Positions 34,490 to 43,326 of a DNA stretch of 64,000 nt are shown here, in pieces. Origin of the DNA: Zavarzinella sp. Lineage in GTDB: Bacteria; Planctomycetota; Planctomycetia; Gemmatales; Gemmataceae. Position numbers and translations under genes: made by a program. The stretch is taken from NCBI GenBank assembly GCA_041399155.1, contig JAWKTI010000003.1, forward strand, positions 310,001 to 374,000, in the 5' to 3' direction. The notes beneath the pieces were generated by a model that ran no database searches, was not told the origin of the DNA, and saw nothing but the letters and a program-made list of their open reading frames with translations. How positions within the stretch are numbered: position 1 is the first letter of the stretch; every line of letters begins with the position of its first letter.

Positions 34490-35431
34490 ATGACACACAG
34501 TACCGCAGCACCAATGAAAACACCACAATTGGTGGTATCAGAACGGATTGAATCTCGATTAAATACGGGAGAGCTCAGCCAGCAACAGGTTGATGAGTAT
34601 ACCCAGTTCCTGCAGGTGGCACAGAAAGAACTGATGAGCCACCGCATTATCCAGCACAACCCCTATTGCGAGTGGTTTGCCAAAGGCACCGCCAGTGAAG
34701 CGGAATTAAAGTTCTTTGTGCAGCAGTTCAGCGTGTTTTCCAATCAGTTTCTGGTGGCAGCGTTACTCCGGGTCATCAACGCACAGGATCTGGAGCAAAT
34801 GCGGTCCAGCAAGGAAATTCTGCTGAATGAGCTGGGGGTGATTTATCGAAAAGGCGAACAGGTTGCGGGTGAACGTTCCTCATTGAATCCGGAAGATCAG
34901 GATCGCGAAGGTGACCCCGATCTGGTGGGCACGGAAGGTACCGTCGATGGTGGCATTTTCCGCTTTCGTGCGGCCCACTTTGAGTGGTTGCTGCGGATGG
35001 GCAGCCACCTGAACCTGGGCTTCGATCACCTGGGCAAACGAATCCACGGTCGTCCCAAAACACTCTTTTTCTGCGATGAACTGCAACGCACGTACGGCAG
35101 CGAGGATTCACAATTCGCAGAAGGTGCCAGCTTTGCAGTAGAAAACTGGGCCGCAGCTGGCTTCTGGCAGCAACTGGAAGATGGACTGATGCTCTTGAAA
35201 CAGCAACGCTATCCGAAGTTGCCACTGGCTTTCTTTACCTGGCACAACCGCGTGGAAGGCCAGCATGCCAGCCACACATTGGAAGAACTGGAAGAGACCT
35301 ATTTTTCAGAAACATTCGACCGGGATAAGTTCCTGGCAGGTGGGAAAGAAATCCTGGAAGCAGTGGCCGCTTTCTGGGATGGTCTGGAAGAAGACCGTCT
35401 GGCGGGCCACAATCAATTAGTTGGGTGCTGA
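34490..35431 (+). CDS. Iron-containing redox enzyme-like protein (heme-oxygenase-like fold)
   Basis: The 313-residue protein starts at ATG 34490 after a clear GGAG. It is all-helical with short motifs typical of the heme-oxygenase-like diiron oxidase (HDO/TenA-like) fold: H-N-P-Y-C-E-W-F, N-E-L-G-V, A-A-H-F-E-W-L-L, and H-N-R-V-E-G-Q-H-A-S-H. The Glu and His residues in these segments are good metal ligands. It is cytoplasmic. The hppD gene starts 55 bases downstream on the same strand, so they are likely cotranscribed and this enzyme may act on an aromatic or tyrosine-derived compound; that link is inferred. Confidence 0.7.
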   Translation: MTHSTAAPMKTPQLVVSERIESRLNTGELSQQQVDEYTQFLQVAQKELMSHRIIQHNPYCEWFAKGTASEAELKFFVQQFSVFSNQFLVAALLRVINAQDLEQMRSSKEILLNELGVIYRKGEQVAGERSSLNPEDQDREGDPDLVGTEGTVDGGIFRFRAAHFEWLLRMGSHLNLGFDHLGKRIHGRPKTLFFCDELQRTYGSEDSQFAEGASFAVENWAAAGFWQQLEDGLMLLKQQRYPKLPLAFFTWHNRVEGQHASHTLEELEETYFSETFDRDKFLAGGKEILEAVAAFWDGLEEDRLAGHNQLVGC

Positions 35432-35486
35432 CCAACCTGCAGGATAGGATAAACGACATCATTGGCACCGATCAGGGGAGAAATCT

Positions 35487-36593
35487 GTGGCAAAGGATCC
35501 AATTTCCATTCGTCGAATTGACCACATTCACTTTTTCGTGGGAAATGCCCGTCAATCGGCTTACTTCTATCGCAACGCGTTTGGCTTCGATGTGATTGCG
35601 TATGCAGGGCTGGAAACGCGAGTGAAACACGAAGCTGGCTATGTCATGCAGCAAGGTGGCATCACCTTTGTGTTGACCTCCCCCCTGCGGGAGCAGCACC
35701 CGGAGTACCCACGTTTGCTGAAGCACGGCGATGGTGTCATGGATGTGGCACTTGACGTGGATAATGTGGAAGAAACTTATCAGACAGCCATCGAACGAGG
35801 TGCGGAAAGTGTGCAACCACCTGTGCGGCTGGAAGATGAAAACGGTGTCTTTATCAAGGCAACGATTCGCACCTATGGCGATACGCTGCACAGTTTCATT
35901 AATCGCGACCATTACCGTGGGGTGTTTGCCCCAGGCTATTTGCCGATTGATCCGAATCGCTACAACCCAGCCACGTATCATACGGTGGGCCTAAAAGCAA
36001 TTGACCACGTGGTGGGGAATGTCGAAGAAGGCAAAATGGACCAATGGGTAGAGTACTACTCGAAGGTGCTCGGTTTTTCGCAACTGGTTTCGTTTGACGA
36101 TAAAGATATCAGCACCGAGTATTCCGCATTGATGTCCAAGGTGGTGCAGGGGAAAAACGGTCGAGTGAAGTTCCCGATAAATGAACCTGCTCAGGGGAAA
36201 CGCCGTTCGCAGATTGAAGAATATATCGACTTCTACGGTGGGGCGGGTGTGCAGCACATCGCTATGAATACCAACAACATTATTGAAACGGTAAAGTCGC
36301 TGCGGGCAAATGATGTTTCCTTTCTGCGAGTCCCACAGACGTATTACGATACTCTGACCGATCGCGTGGGCGAGATTGCGGAAGATATCAAGGAGCTGGC
36401 AGAATTGGGCATACTGGTCGATCGTGATGATGAAGGCTACATGCTGCAGATCTTCACCAAACCAGTGCAGGATCGCCCTACCCTGTTTTTTGAAATTATC
36501 CAGCGACATGGTTCAAAAAGTTTTGGCAAAGGCAATTTCAAAGCTCTGTTCGAAGCAATTGAACGCGAACAATCTCTCCGTGGCACTTTATAG
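35487..36593 (+). CDS. hppD: 4-Hydroxyphenylpyruvate dioxygenase
   Basis: The 368-residue enzyme converts 4-hydroxyphenylpyruvate to homogentisate in tyrosine breakdown. The start is GTG 35487, with GGGGAG six bases before it. It has two vicinal-oxygen-chelate domains. The iron ligands are visible: A-I-D-H-V-V-G-N, G-V-Q-H-I-A-M-N and L-F-F-E-I-I-Q-R. The C-terminal F-G-K-G-N-F-K-A-L-F-E-A-I-E closing helix is complete. It follows the heme-oxygenase-like gene. Homogentisate dioxygenase and the later steps are not in this window. Confidence 0.93.
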   Translation: MAKDPISIRRIDHIHFFVGNARQSAYFYRNAFGFDVIAYAGLETRVKHEAGYVMQQGGITFVLTSPLREQHPEYPRLLKHGDGVMDVALDVDNVEETYQTAIERGAESVQPPVRLEDENGVFIKATIRTYGDTLHSFINRDHYRGVFAPGYLPIDPNRYNPATYHTVGLKAIDHVVGNVEEGKMDQWVEYYSKVLGFSQLVSFDDKDISTEYSALMSKVVQGKNGRVKFPINEPAQGKRRSQIEEYIDFYGGAGVQHIAMNTNNIIETVKSLRANDVSFLRVPQTYYDTLTDRVGEIAEDIKELAELGILVDRDDEGYMLQIFTKPVQDRPTLFFEIIQRHGSKSFGKGNFKALFEAIEREQSLRGTL

Positions 36594-36641
36594 CGAAATC
36601 GTTAAGACAACATGGGCAACTTGATTGAGGAAAAGATCGTG

Positions 36642-37766
36642 ATGATTCAAAGGTTTATTTGTTGTGCGGTATTCGCACTGGCCATCACATGCACCGTGCA
36701 TGCAGATGCCACCAGCGATGCAATTGCAACTATCAAATCGGTAAAAACCGAAGGTGCAACCAACCAGGAAGTGGGGGCCGCCTGGAAAAATCTGGTTGGC
36801 CAGGGAATCGACGCCTTATACCCCACCCTGAATGCGTTTGAAGGGGCAGATCCTGTCGCACTCAACTGGCTGCAGGCAGCAGTGTTTGCTATTGTGGAAG
36901 CAGAGCGCACGGCAAAGCGTCCGCTTGATACTGCCACCATGACCAAATATGTGACCAATCTGAAAAATCCTTCTGCAGGTCGGCGCATTGCCTACGAGAT
37001 CCTGGTGGAACTGAATCCCACTTCAAAAATTGAATTGTTGCCTGGGATGGTGGATGATCCCAACAACGATCTGCGAATTGATGCGATTGATTTCGAGTTG
37101 GCGAGATTGGAAAAATCTGCAAAGGTAGCCACGAAGGAACAGTACATGAAGCTTTTCGAAGCCACCCGCACGATGGATCAGGCAACGAAGATTCAAACCA
37201 AGATCGATAAAGCATTTCAGGTAAAGCCATCGCTTACCGATCACTTTGGCGTGATTACCACCTGGAAAGTGGTGGGACCATTCGACAGCACCAAAGGTGC
37301 AGGATTTGAAAAAGTATATAGCCCGGAAGAAGGGGTGAACCTGCTGGCCAAATACATGGGCAAAGCAGGTGAAGTATCCTGGATCACCACGACAACCGAC
37401 CACGCGGAAGGACTGGTGGATCTGAACAAAGTATTGACCAAGCACAAAGATGCCGCGGCCTACGCATATGCTGTGGTGGAATCAACTGAAGAGATGACGG
37501 TACAGATTCGAATTGGGTCTATCTGTGCGGTGAAGGCATTTGTGAATGGGAAAGAAGTTTTCGCCAACGAAGAATACCACCACGGTCAACGCTTTGACCA
37601 GTACTTCGGCAAAGTACAACTGAAGAAAGGCAAGAATGAAGTTCTGCTCAAAATCTGCCAGAACAACCAAACTGAATCGTGGGCACAGAACTGGAATTTT
37701 CAGGCCCGCCTGAGCGATTTCAATGGTGCCAAACTACCACAATTAACCATCGTCGATTTGAAATAA
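36642..37766 (+). CDS. Secreted protein of unknown function with C-terminal carbohydrate-binding-like beta domain
   Basis: The start ATG 36642 yields a signal peptide (M-I-Q-R-F-I-C-C-A-V-F-A-L-A-I-T-C-T-V-H-A). The protein has 374 residues. The first ~190 are helical, HEAT-like. The last ~170 form a beta-rich domain with W-K-V-V-G-P-F-D near its opening, K-A-F-V-N-G-K-E-V-F and L-K-K-G-K-N-E-V-L-L-K-I, a pattern seen in galactose-binding-like modules of planctomycete surface proteins. It lies 28 bases before the PQQ-propeller gene, so they are probably one operon. Confidence 0.72.
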   Translation: MIQRFICCAVFALAITCTVHADATSDAIATIKSVKTEGATNQEVGAAWKNLVGQGIDALYPTLNAFEGADPVALNWLQAAVFAIVEAERTAKRPLDTATMTKYVTNLKNPSAGRRIAYEILVELNPTSKIELLPGMVDDPNNDLRIDAIDFELARLEKSAKVATKEQYMKLFEATRTMDQATKIQTKIDKAFQVKPSLTDHFGVITTWKVVGPFDSTKGAGFEKVYSPEEGVNLLAKYMGKAGEVSWITTTTDHAEGLVDLNKVLTKHKDAAAYAYAVVESTEEMTVQIRIGSICAVKAFVNGKEVFANEEYHHGQRFDQYFGKVQLKKGKNEVLLKICQNNQTESWAQNWNFQARLSDFNGAKLPQLTIVDLK

Positions 37767-37794
37767 CCCCCCGATACTTAACACGAGAAAAAAG

Positions 37795-39003
37795 ATGTAT
37801 CAATTGAAATATATCATCCCATTGTTGTGCGTTGCCAGCATTTCAGGTGCGGCAGAGTGGTCGCAGTTCCGTGGCCCCAACGGCAGTGGTGTTTCCAGCG
37901 AAAAAAACCTGCCTGTCAAGTGGGATGCCACCACCAACGTGCGATGGAAAGCAGTCACCACCGGGCGCAGTGTTTCTTCGCCAGTTGTTTATGGCAACAA
38001 AGTGTTTCTGACATCATCTTCTGGCAGCCAGAACGATCGTCTGCATGTCTATTGCTTCGACCTGAAAACTGGAAAACAATTGTGGCACCGCCAGATGACA
38101 GCAACCGGTAACACTGGCTGCCACCCCAAATCAAGTATGGCTGCACCCAGCCCTTGTGCAGATGAACGTGCGGTATACTGCCTGTTTGCCACCGCAGACC
38201 TGGCAACGTTTGACCATGATGGCAATTTGTTGTGGTACCGCTCGCTGACCAGCGATTATCCCAAGATTTCCAATCAGGTGGGGATGGCCTCGTCGCCTGT
38301 TGTTCACAACAACACCCTGGTGGTACCGATGGATACCGTGGGGGAATCGTTCGTTGCAGCACTGGATACTCAGTACGGCAAGAATATCTGGAAAGTGTCC
38401 CGTCCGCGCATGACGAACTGGGTCACGCCCACGATCATTCAGAAGAAAGATGGTGCAGAAGTGCTGTTTACCTCTTCGAAAGAAGTGGTGTCGTATGAAC
38501 TCAACACGGGGAAAGTGGCCTGGTCGATTGAGCAGGGTGCCAGCACTATTTCTACCACGATTATTAATGATAACAAAGCTTATGTGCCGATCAGCCGAAA
38601 TCTGGTTTGTCTGGACCTGGTGAAAGATCAACCCACCGAAGTCTGGAAAACCTCCAAGTTAACATCCAGTTCTGCCACACCAGTCATCCTGGGCGATCGT
38701 ATCTACGCCATTGGTGGTGCGGGTACGCTGTCTTGCGGCAACCTGAAAACTGGAAAAGATCTCTGGACAGAACGGATTGGGCGAGGGAAAGGCCAGTTCT
38801 GGGCATCACCCATCGCCGGTGATGGTAAGATCTATACCTTTGATGATGCTGGGATTTGTACCGTCATTCAACCCAACGATGAGGGTGCGGAAATTCTGTC
38901 CGTAAACGATATGAAAGCAGAGATCATGGGCACACCAGCGATTGCCGATGGTTGCCTGATCATCCGCACAATTGATGGCTTGTACTGCATTGGGAAAAAG
39001 TAA
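37795..39003 (+). CDS. Secreted PQQ-like beta-propeller protein
   Basis: The 402-residue protein has a short signal sequence (residues 1-~19) and then W-S-Q-F-R-G-P-N-G-S-G-V, a hallmark of planctomycete PQQ-propeller proteins. Repeats of the type D-L-K-T-G-K-Q-L-W, A-L-D-T-Q-Y-G-K-N-I-W and L-K-T-G-K-D-L-W mark the blades of a BamB/alcohol-dehydrogenase-like propeller. No enzymatic cofactor residues are evident; many such proteins are thought to be periplasmic scaffolds. It is the second gene of the operon starting at 36642. The frameshifted gene at 49133 is a paralogue. Confidence 0.85.
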   Translation: MYQLKYIIPLLCVASISGAAEWSQFRGPNGSGVSSEKNLPVKWDATTNVRWKAVTTGRSVSSPVVYGNKVFLTSSSGSQNDRLHVYCFDLKTGKQLWHRQMTATGNTGCHPKSSMAAPSPCADERAVYCLFATADLATFDHDGNLLWYRSLTSDYPKISNQVGMASSPVVHNNTLVVPMDTVGESFVAALDTQYGKNIWKVSRPRMTNWVTPTIIQKKDGAEVLFTSSKEVVSYELNTGKVAWSIEQGASTISTTIINDNKAYVPISRNLVCLDLVKDQPTEVWKTSKLTSSSATPVILGDRIYAIGGAGTLSCGNLKTGKDLWTERIGRGKGQFWASPIAGDGKIYTFDDAGICTVIQPNDEGAEILSVNDMKAEIMGTPAIADGCLIIRTIDGLYCIGKK

Positions 39004-39014
39004 GTCTGAAACTG

Positions 39015-39791
39015 TTACTTTTTCTGCTGAAATAACCAGTCGTGAAATTTCTGATTCGCGTAGGTGGCAGACCATGAATTGTGGGATACCTTGGGGTATT
39101 CCGTGTATTGTGGTTTCCCACCTGCCTTTTTCAGTGCTTCCACCATGTTGCGGGAACGCTCTGGCTTTACCACTGTATCCACCTCACCGTGGAATACCCA
39201 GATGGGTAAATCTTTGATTTTATCTGCTGTGGCTTCATCAGCCCCACCACAGATCGGTGCGGCAGCAGCAAACCACTCCGGGTGCCGAGCAACCAGATCC
39301 CACGTGCCGTAACCACCCATGGATAACCCGGTGACATAGACTCGCTTGGGATCAATAGGAAAGTCCTTCAACAGCTTGGGAAGCAGTTCAATCAGCAGTC
39401 CCATCGGATCGCTGGGAGTTGCTGGCATCGTGTGCGAAGCGGCACTCCAGTCGACTTCCACCCACTTCTTGCCCGCGGGACACTGTGGGGCAATCAGAAA
39501 GCAAGGGTTCTGCTTTCTGCGTTCTGGTTTCAGAAAATCCCCCACCCCGTGCACCAGTTGTTTCTGGTTATCATCCCCACGTTCACCAGCACCGTGCAGA
39601 AAGATCACCAATGGATATTTCTCGCCCGATTTGGCCTCCAGGGGTTCCAGCCAGCGGTATGGTAATTTTACATTCTTGGTTCCCACGTAGACTTTCTTTT
39701 GCAGAATGTCCGTGGGCTTCCCCTGGGCCAGGCCAGTTGCGGCAAAAACAAACAGGCTGATAATTAATGTCAGTAGTAACAGTTTCAACAC
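39015..39791 (-). CDS. Secreted alpha/beta-hydrolase, esterase/dienelactone-hydrolase-like
   Basis: The 258-residue protein has a signal peptide (M-L-K-L-L-L-L-T-L-I-I-S-L-F-V-F-A-A). The fold is that of the polyhydroxybutyrate depolymerase/prolyl-oligopeptidase-type esterases: V-I-F-L-H-G-A-G-E-R-G (oxyanion region), V-T-G-L-S-M-G-G-Y-G-T-W (nucleophile Ser), H-G-E-V-D-T-V-V (Asp) and V-S-H-N-S-W (His). The triad is complete. It is periplasmic or extracellular and probably hydrolyses a carbohydrate ester. It converges with the PQQ gene. Confidence 0.82.
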   Translation of the reverse strand: MLKLLLLTLIISLFVFAATGLAQGKPTDILQKKVYVGTKNVKLPYRWLEPLEAKSGEKYPLVIFLHGAGERGDDNQKQLVHGVGDFLKPERRKQNPCFLIAPQCPAGKKWVEVDWSAASHTMPATPSDPMGLLIELLPKLLKDFPIDPKRVYVTGLSMGGYGTWDLVARHPEWFAAAAPICGGADEATADKIKDLPIWVFHGEVDTVVKPERSRNMVEALKKAGGKPQYTEYPKVSHNSWSATYANQKFHDWLFQQKK

Positions 39792-39804
39792 AAAATTGCT
39801 CCCA

Positions 39805-40755
39805 TCAGGATTGTTTCAGGCGAGTCATATCAAAGAGATTGGTGGCTTGTGGGCCGAGAAACCCTTCAAAGCGAGCTTTATTGCCCGTTGTAGGATCGAT
39901 GATTTCATTTCGTTCTGCAAGTTCAAAATATGCATAGGTCCATGGCATCGTGGTTGGGGTTCCGTTGTTACGCACACCCACCTCCACAACTGTCGCCTCG
40001 GTGGCAGTCTGTCGCAGTTTACTGCCCGGTGCCCCTTCGATGTCCGTTTTCATCGGCACACCCACAGACTGCAAAGCAGCAACAGTTTTGTCGATATTGT
40101 CCAGTGATGCGACACCGTGGGAATTAATCAGTGCCGTAAAGTGATTGACCTGATAACCATGGACCATCACCCACGCTGCAAACTGGGAGAACTTGTTGAC
40201 ATACCGCACATCTTCGATTTCAGGCGCCTGCCATGGGACTTGCGTCAGTAATGCGAGCATCTTTGCCTTCACAGTGGGGTCTAGTTGCCCGACCTCTTTC
40301 AACGCGGCGAGTTGATGTAGCTCATCAATCGACAGTGCCGCAGAAGCACCGACAAGGTTGGTCAAAATGGTGCGACATTTTTCATCCGCCACTTCCCACG
40401 TGCGGAACTCGCTGATAAACAATTTGGGCAATTTTGGATTTGCGTGCTGCAAATGAACCGACGACAACGACTTATCTTCAAAATGGTAGGTGCCCGCACT
40501 GCGATAACCCAGTGCTTCAAACATTCGCGAAACCGTTGCAATGCCTGCGTAGGAGTTTTCGTGTGCGATCGTGCGGAAGGCAATATGGTCGTTAAAAAAG
40601 TGGGCCTGATGGGACTGAATCATCGTTTCGTACATGCGGACATAATCGACTTTGGTGCGATAAATCTCCCACAGTTCGTCGAATAGTTCACCCAATAATT
40701 GTTCTTGCGGTGTATTCCCTACGATTGCACGATGGGGGCCTGTTGTCGTTGTCAT
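39805..40755 (-). CDS. DUF1338 protein, 2-oxoadipate dioxygenase/decarboxylase-like
   Basis: The 316-residue protein matches the DUF1338 (HglS/YdcJ-like) family, non-haem Fe(II) enzymes that convert 2-oxoadipate to 2-hydroxyglutarate in lysine breakdown. Candidate ligands and conserved segments are H-F-F-N-D-H-I-A-F-R-T-I (N-terminal His), Y-Q-V-N-H-F-T-A (second His) and A-R-F-E-G-F (Glu). The length is shorter than the ~450-residue HglS, as in other short family members. It is cytoplasmic. It ends 13 bases before the start side of the esterase gene on the same strand. Confidence 0.78.
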   Translation of the reverse strand: MTTTTGPHRAIVGNTPQEQLLGELFDELWEIYRTKVDYVRMYETMIQSHQAHFFNDHIAFRTIAHENSYAGIATVSRMFEALGYRSAGTYHFEDKSLSSVHLQHANPKLPKLFISEFRTWEVADEKCRTILTNLVGASAALSIDELHQLAALKEVGQLDPTVKAKMLALLTQVPWQAPEIEDVRYVNKFSQFAAWVMVHGYQVNHFTALINSHGVASLDNIDKTVAALQSVGVPMKTDIEGAPGSKLRQTATEATVVEVGVRNNGTPTTMPWTYAYFELAERNEIIDPTTGNKARFEGFLGPQATNLFDMTRLKQS

Positions 40756-40800
40756 GGCTGTTTCTCTGCATACTACTTCCAGTTATTCTAGCGTTGCAGT

Positions 40801-41685
40801 TCACTGAATGAGGACGGGTGGGTCGCTGGCACCCCAACAGATCATTCGCGAACTCAAACTTGCCGGGAGTCGGCGTTTCACTTCACTGGCAAAAAACGCA
40901 GGCTCATCGCGGCTGGTGTGGTGCATTAAAATGATCAGTTCATTCTGAAACTGGTCTGCCCGTTCCACAAAATCATCCAGATGCAGATGTCCAAAACGAT
41001 GGATCTTCACACGGTCGTGCTCTTCACGTAAAAAACTGCATTCTATCAGCAGAATTTTGGCCAGAAACAGATTCGGTTCTGCTGAAAAAACGCCCTCAGC
41101 GGTATCACCCGTGTAACAGAGCATCGGCACCAGAAACTCTTCTTCAATTGCGGATCCTGCTTTTTTGGCAGCCACCAGTTCGTGGGAAGGTAAATTGCGG
41201 AATTCTGCACGCAGACGATGGCGTTTTTCCGAAACCAGGTATCCGCAAGACTCCACGGGGTGTTCTGTGGGGAAGGCACGCACCACACGCATATCATCAA
41301 TGGCAATATTATCATTTGGCGATATGCCAATTAAGTCGCAGGCCAGGTCTCCATGATCAATTGCTTTCCAGGCATCAATCACATGTTGCACCCCACCTAC
41401 TACACCATGGGGTACATACACTTTGGGTGGGGGCATTCGCATCATCATTCGGCGGGCCAGTAACATAGGTAGTGCCGCCAGATGGTCGATATGCGGGTGA
41501 GAAATAAACCAGTGCGAACTTTGGTGAAAGTTCCAGGGGATCCCACCCAGATCAAAACAGATCCCTAATTCAGGAATACGCCAATACGATTGAATTCCCG
41601 CCCGCGACCAACCTTCAATCGTGTAGGGACGATGAAAATAAGCCAACTGAGGTAGATTTTCCACTTTCGGGTGGGTACCTTTCAT
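40801..41685 (-). CDS. RNase Z-like metallo-beta-lactamase-fold protein
   Basis: The 294-residue protein carries the MBL metal motif S-H-P-H-I-D-H-L-A-A-L-P, later ligands in Y-T-G-D-T and L-I-E-C-S-F-L, and G-H-L-H-L-D-D-F. The set and spacing resemble tRNA 3'-processing RNase Z (TRZ), especially plant- and planctomycete-type short forms. RNase Z cuts tRNA precursors lacking encoded CCA; the tRNAs in this window do lack it. It has no signal peptide. It is single on the minus strand. Other MBL nucleases remain possible. Confidence 0.75.
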   Translation of the reverse strand: MKGTHPKVENLPQLAYFHRPYTIEGWSRAGIQSYWRIPELGICFDLGGIPWNFHQSSHWFISHPHIDHLAALPMLLARRMMMRMPPPKVYVPHGVVGGVQHVIDAWKAIDHGDLACDLIGISPNDNIAIDDMRVVRAFPTEHPVESCGYLVSEKRHRLRAEFRNLPSHELVAAKKAGSAIEEEFLVPMLCYTGDTAEGVFSAEPNLFLAKILLIECSFLREEHDRVKIHRFGHLHLDDFVERADQFQNELIILMHHTSRDEPAFFASEVKRRLPASLSSRMICWGASDPPVLIQ

Positions 41686-41775
41686 CCAAAATGCTCGAAA
41701 AAGTCCTGTTGTAGTATGACTTTAACACAATTCATTCTGTAAATCGGAGTTTGATGTTCCAGCAGGCAGGCCTGA

Positions 41776-42459
41776 TCAGCGAATCACTTTTGCCTTGAGT
41801 TCACTGATCATCAGATCGAGTTCATCGATTGATTTCTGCTGCAACTCTTCAACAGAGGTGCGTGGCAGTCCTAGCACTTCTTCAAAAGCCTGAATCTGAC
41901 CAATCCTTTGCCCACGCTCTTCGCCGAGTTTGATCCCTTCATCTCGGCCACGCTCTTCACCGAGTTTGAAGCCTTTTTTCTCGGCAATCTGCTCAAATGA
42001 CGTTACGAATGGCATTTGATTCTCCCTCATCATTTCATTTCGAACTTTGTTAAAGTCTTCTGCAAGCTCTTCTGGTAATTCTACCAGCCAGTCGAGCAGG
42101 CGCATGATATTCCAGACTTCATCAGAAGTTAATTTTCGATCAAAAAGTTGCCGAATCAGGCGGGCTTTATCCGCAAAGCGAAGATCTGCGTTGCCGTGGG
42201 TCAACAAACTCCGAATGTTGGCTGCCACGACAAGCCCCACGGGGCTGCGGTGGTTGGTTAATTCGTCCAGTCTTTCAGCGTAGTCGAGCAATTTCACCAG
42301 ATTGAATTCAAAATACCCTTCGGCGCTGATTAGTTTTCCAGACCACTTGCTGCCCACGTAGTTGGGGGCTTTTTTCTTCGGCACAATTTTTGGTGCAGAA
42401 TGAATAAAATTGATGCTAAACAATAGCCAGACTGCCATCAGAGGGATGCTCTTTACCAT
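41776..42459 (-). CDS. Chimera: small secreted-protein N-terminus fused to Rpn/PD-(D/E)XK transposase-type tail
   Basis: The 227-residue frame starts at ATG 42459; the GGAG that serves it lies within the end of the preceding gene. Residues 1-~45 (signal peptide, then A-P-K-I-V-P-K-K-K and V-G-S-K-W-S-G-K-L) clearly match the next gene upstream. From about L-V-K-L-L-D-Y-A-E-R-L to the end, the protein is the C-terminal half of the Rpn/PD-(D/E)XK nuclease-transposase family, with L-L-D-W-L-V-E-L-P-E-E-L and the G-x-x-x-G-E-E-R-G repeats. The nuclease catalytic core is missing. The fusion probably arose by insertion or recombination and is unlikely to be a working nuclease. Confidence 0.75.
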   Translation of the reverse strand: MVKSIPLMAVWLLFSINFIHSAPKIVPKKKAPNYVGSKWSGKLISAEGYFEFNLVKLLDYAERLDELTNHRSPVGLVVAANIRSLLTHGNADLRFADKARLIRQLFDRKLTSDEVWNIMRLLDWLVELPEELAEDFNKVRNEMMRENQMPFVTSFEQIAEKKGFKLGEERGRDEGIKLGEERGQRIGQIQAFEEVLGLPRTSVEELQQKSIDELDLMISELKAKVIR

Positions 42460-42463
42460 CTGA

Positions 42464-42844
42464 TTACTCCGTGGGGCCAGTTCGCTCACGCTGAAAACTT
42501 CTTTCTTCCACCCGCCCTGCTTTGTTTTCCAGTTTGCCAGTCATGGTGGCTTCAGTAATCTCGCCTTCAAACCAGGAGTAACCGTTGTAGATGGTCAGTT
42601 TGATGCGGGTCTTTTCGATTACATATGTGTAGTCGTATGGCTCGCGATTACTGCCAGGGATCACAAATTTTGCTTTCCCGTCAGCCTGAATTTCGATGTA
42701 CTCAACCTCATCAAACAACTTTCCTGCCCAGGTGGTGCCCACCAGGTTGATTGGTTTCTGCCTGGGCACGATTTTCGGTGCAGCAATAGAAAAATTCGCG
42801 CTACACAATAATGAGATCGCACACAGAGTCGCACAAAGTCTCAT
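42464..42844 (-). CDS. Small secreted beta-rich protein
   Basis: The 126-residue protein begins at ATG 42844 with AGGTGA upstream. Signal peptide: M-R-L-C-A-T-L-C-A-I-S-L-L-C-S-A-N-F-S-I-A-A. The mature part starts A-P-K-I-V-P-R-Q-K and V-G-T-T-W-A-G-K-L, then beta strands with Y-T-Y-V-I and M-T-G-K. Similar small lipocalin-like secreted proteins occur widely in planctomycetes. It starts seven bases after its paralogue at 42852 and leads into the chimeric gene. Confidence 0.7.
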   Translation of the reverse strand: MRLCATLCAISLLCSANFSIAAPKIVPRQKPINLVGTTWAGKLFDEVEYIEIQADGKAKFVIPGSNREPYDYTYVIEKTRIKLTIYNGYSWFEGEITEATMTGKLENKAGRVEERSFQRERTGPTE

Positions 42845-42851
42845 GGTTCAC

Positions 42852-43238
42852 CTATGGCTGTGGGTGCTGGGTCCCTTCACTTGGTACCAGCGTGGTCTCC
42901 CACTTCAGGCCAGTTACGTTGTGGCATTTCCCTTCAATTTTTTCGCTGGTAATTTTGGCATTGAATTCGGCATACTTCTGGTTCTTTTCCCAGTACAAGG
43001 TGTCACCGGTCTGTTTCCAGGTGCCGTTTTCGTAGGTGGTTCCGCCATATGAATACCGTAAAATCCCGTTGGGAAGAAAAGTGACCAGCATTGTCCGCTT
43101 TTCAAATGTTTCCGATATCCATGTGGTGCCGTCCAGTTGGGGGATTGCCAACTTTTTCACGGGCACTTTCGGTGCGGCCAGCAAAGATGGGACCAGAAGC
43201 AACCATACAGCAACAGATATTCGACGAAGCATGAGCAT
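42852..43238 (-). CDS. Small secreted beta-rich protein, paralogue
   Basis: The 128-residue product starts at ATG 43238 (M-L-M-L-R-R-I-S-V-A-V-W-L-L). After the signal peptide come A-P-K-V-P-V-K-K and L-D-G-T-T-W, the same layout as the two genes downstream. The body carries N-G-T-W-K-Q-T-G-D-T-L-Y-W, a pattern found in many small secreted proteins that fold as a beta-barrel. It is the first gene of a three-gene tandem family. Function unknown. Confidence 0.7.
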   Translation of the reverse strand: MLMLRRISVAVWLLLVPSLLAAPKVPVKKLAIPQLDGTTWISETFEKRTMLVTFLPNGILRYSYGGTTYENGTWKQTGDTLYWEKNQKYAEFNAKITSEKIEGKCHNVTGLKWETTLVPSEGTQHPQP

Positions 43239-43326
43239 AACTGAACTCTTTTCCAATCAATCTGCATGATCGTGGCTATGCGACTGCTTGTCAATCGTGA
43301 AAATAAGATTTTTACCGAGGCGTTCC

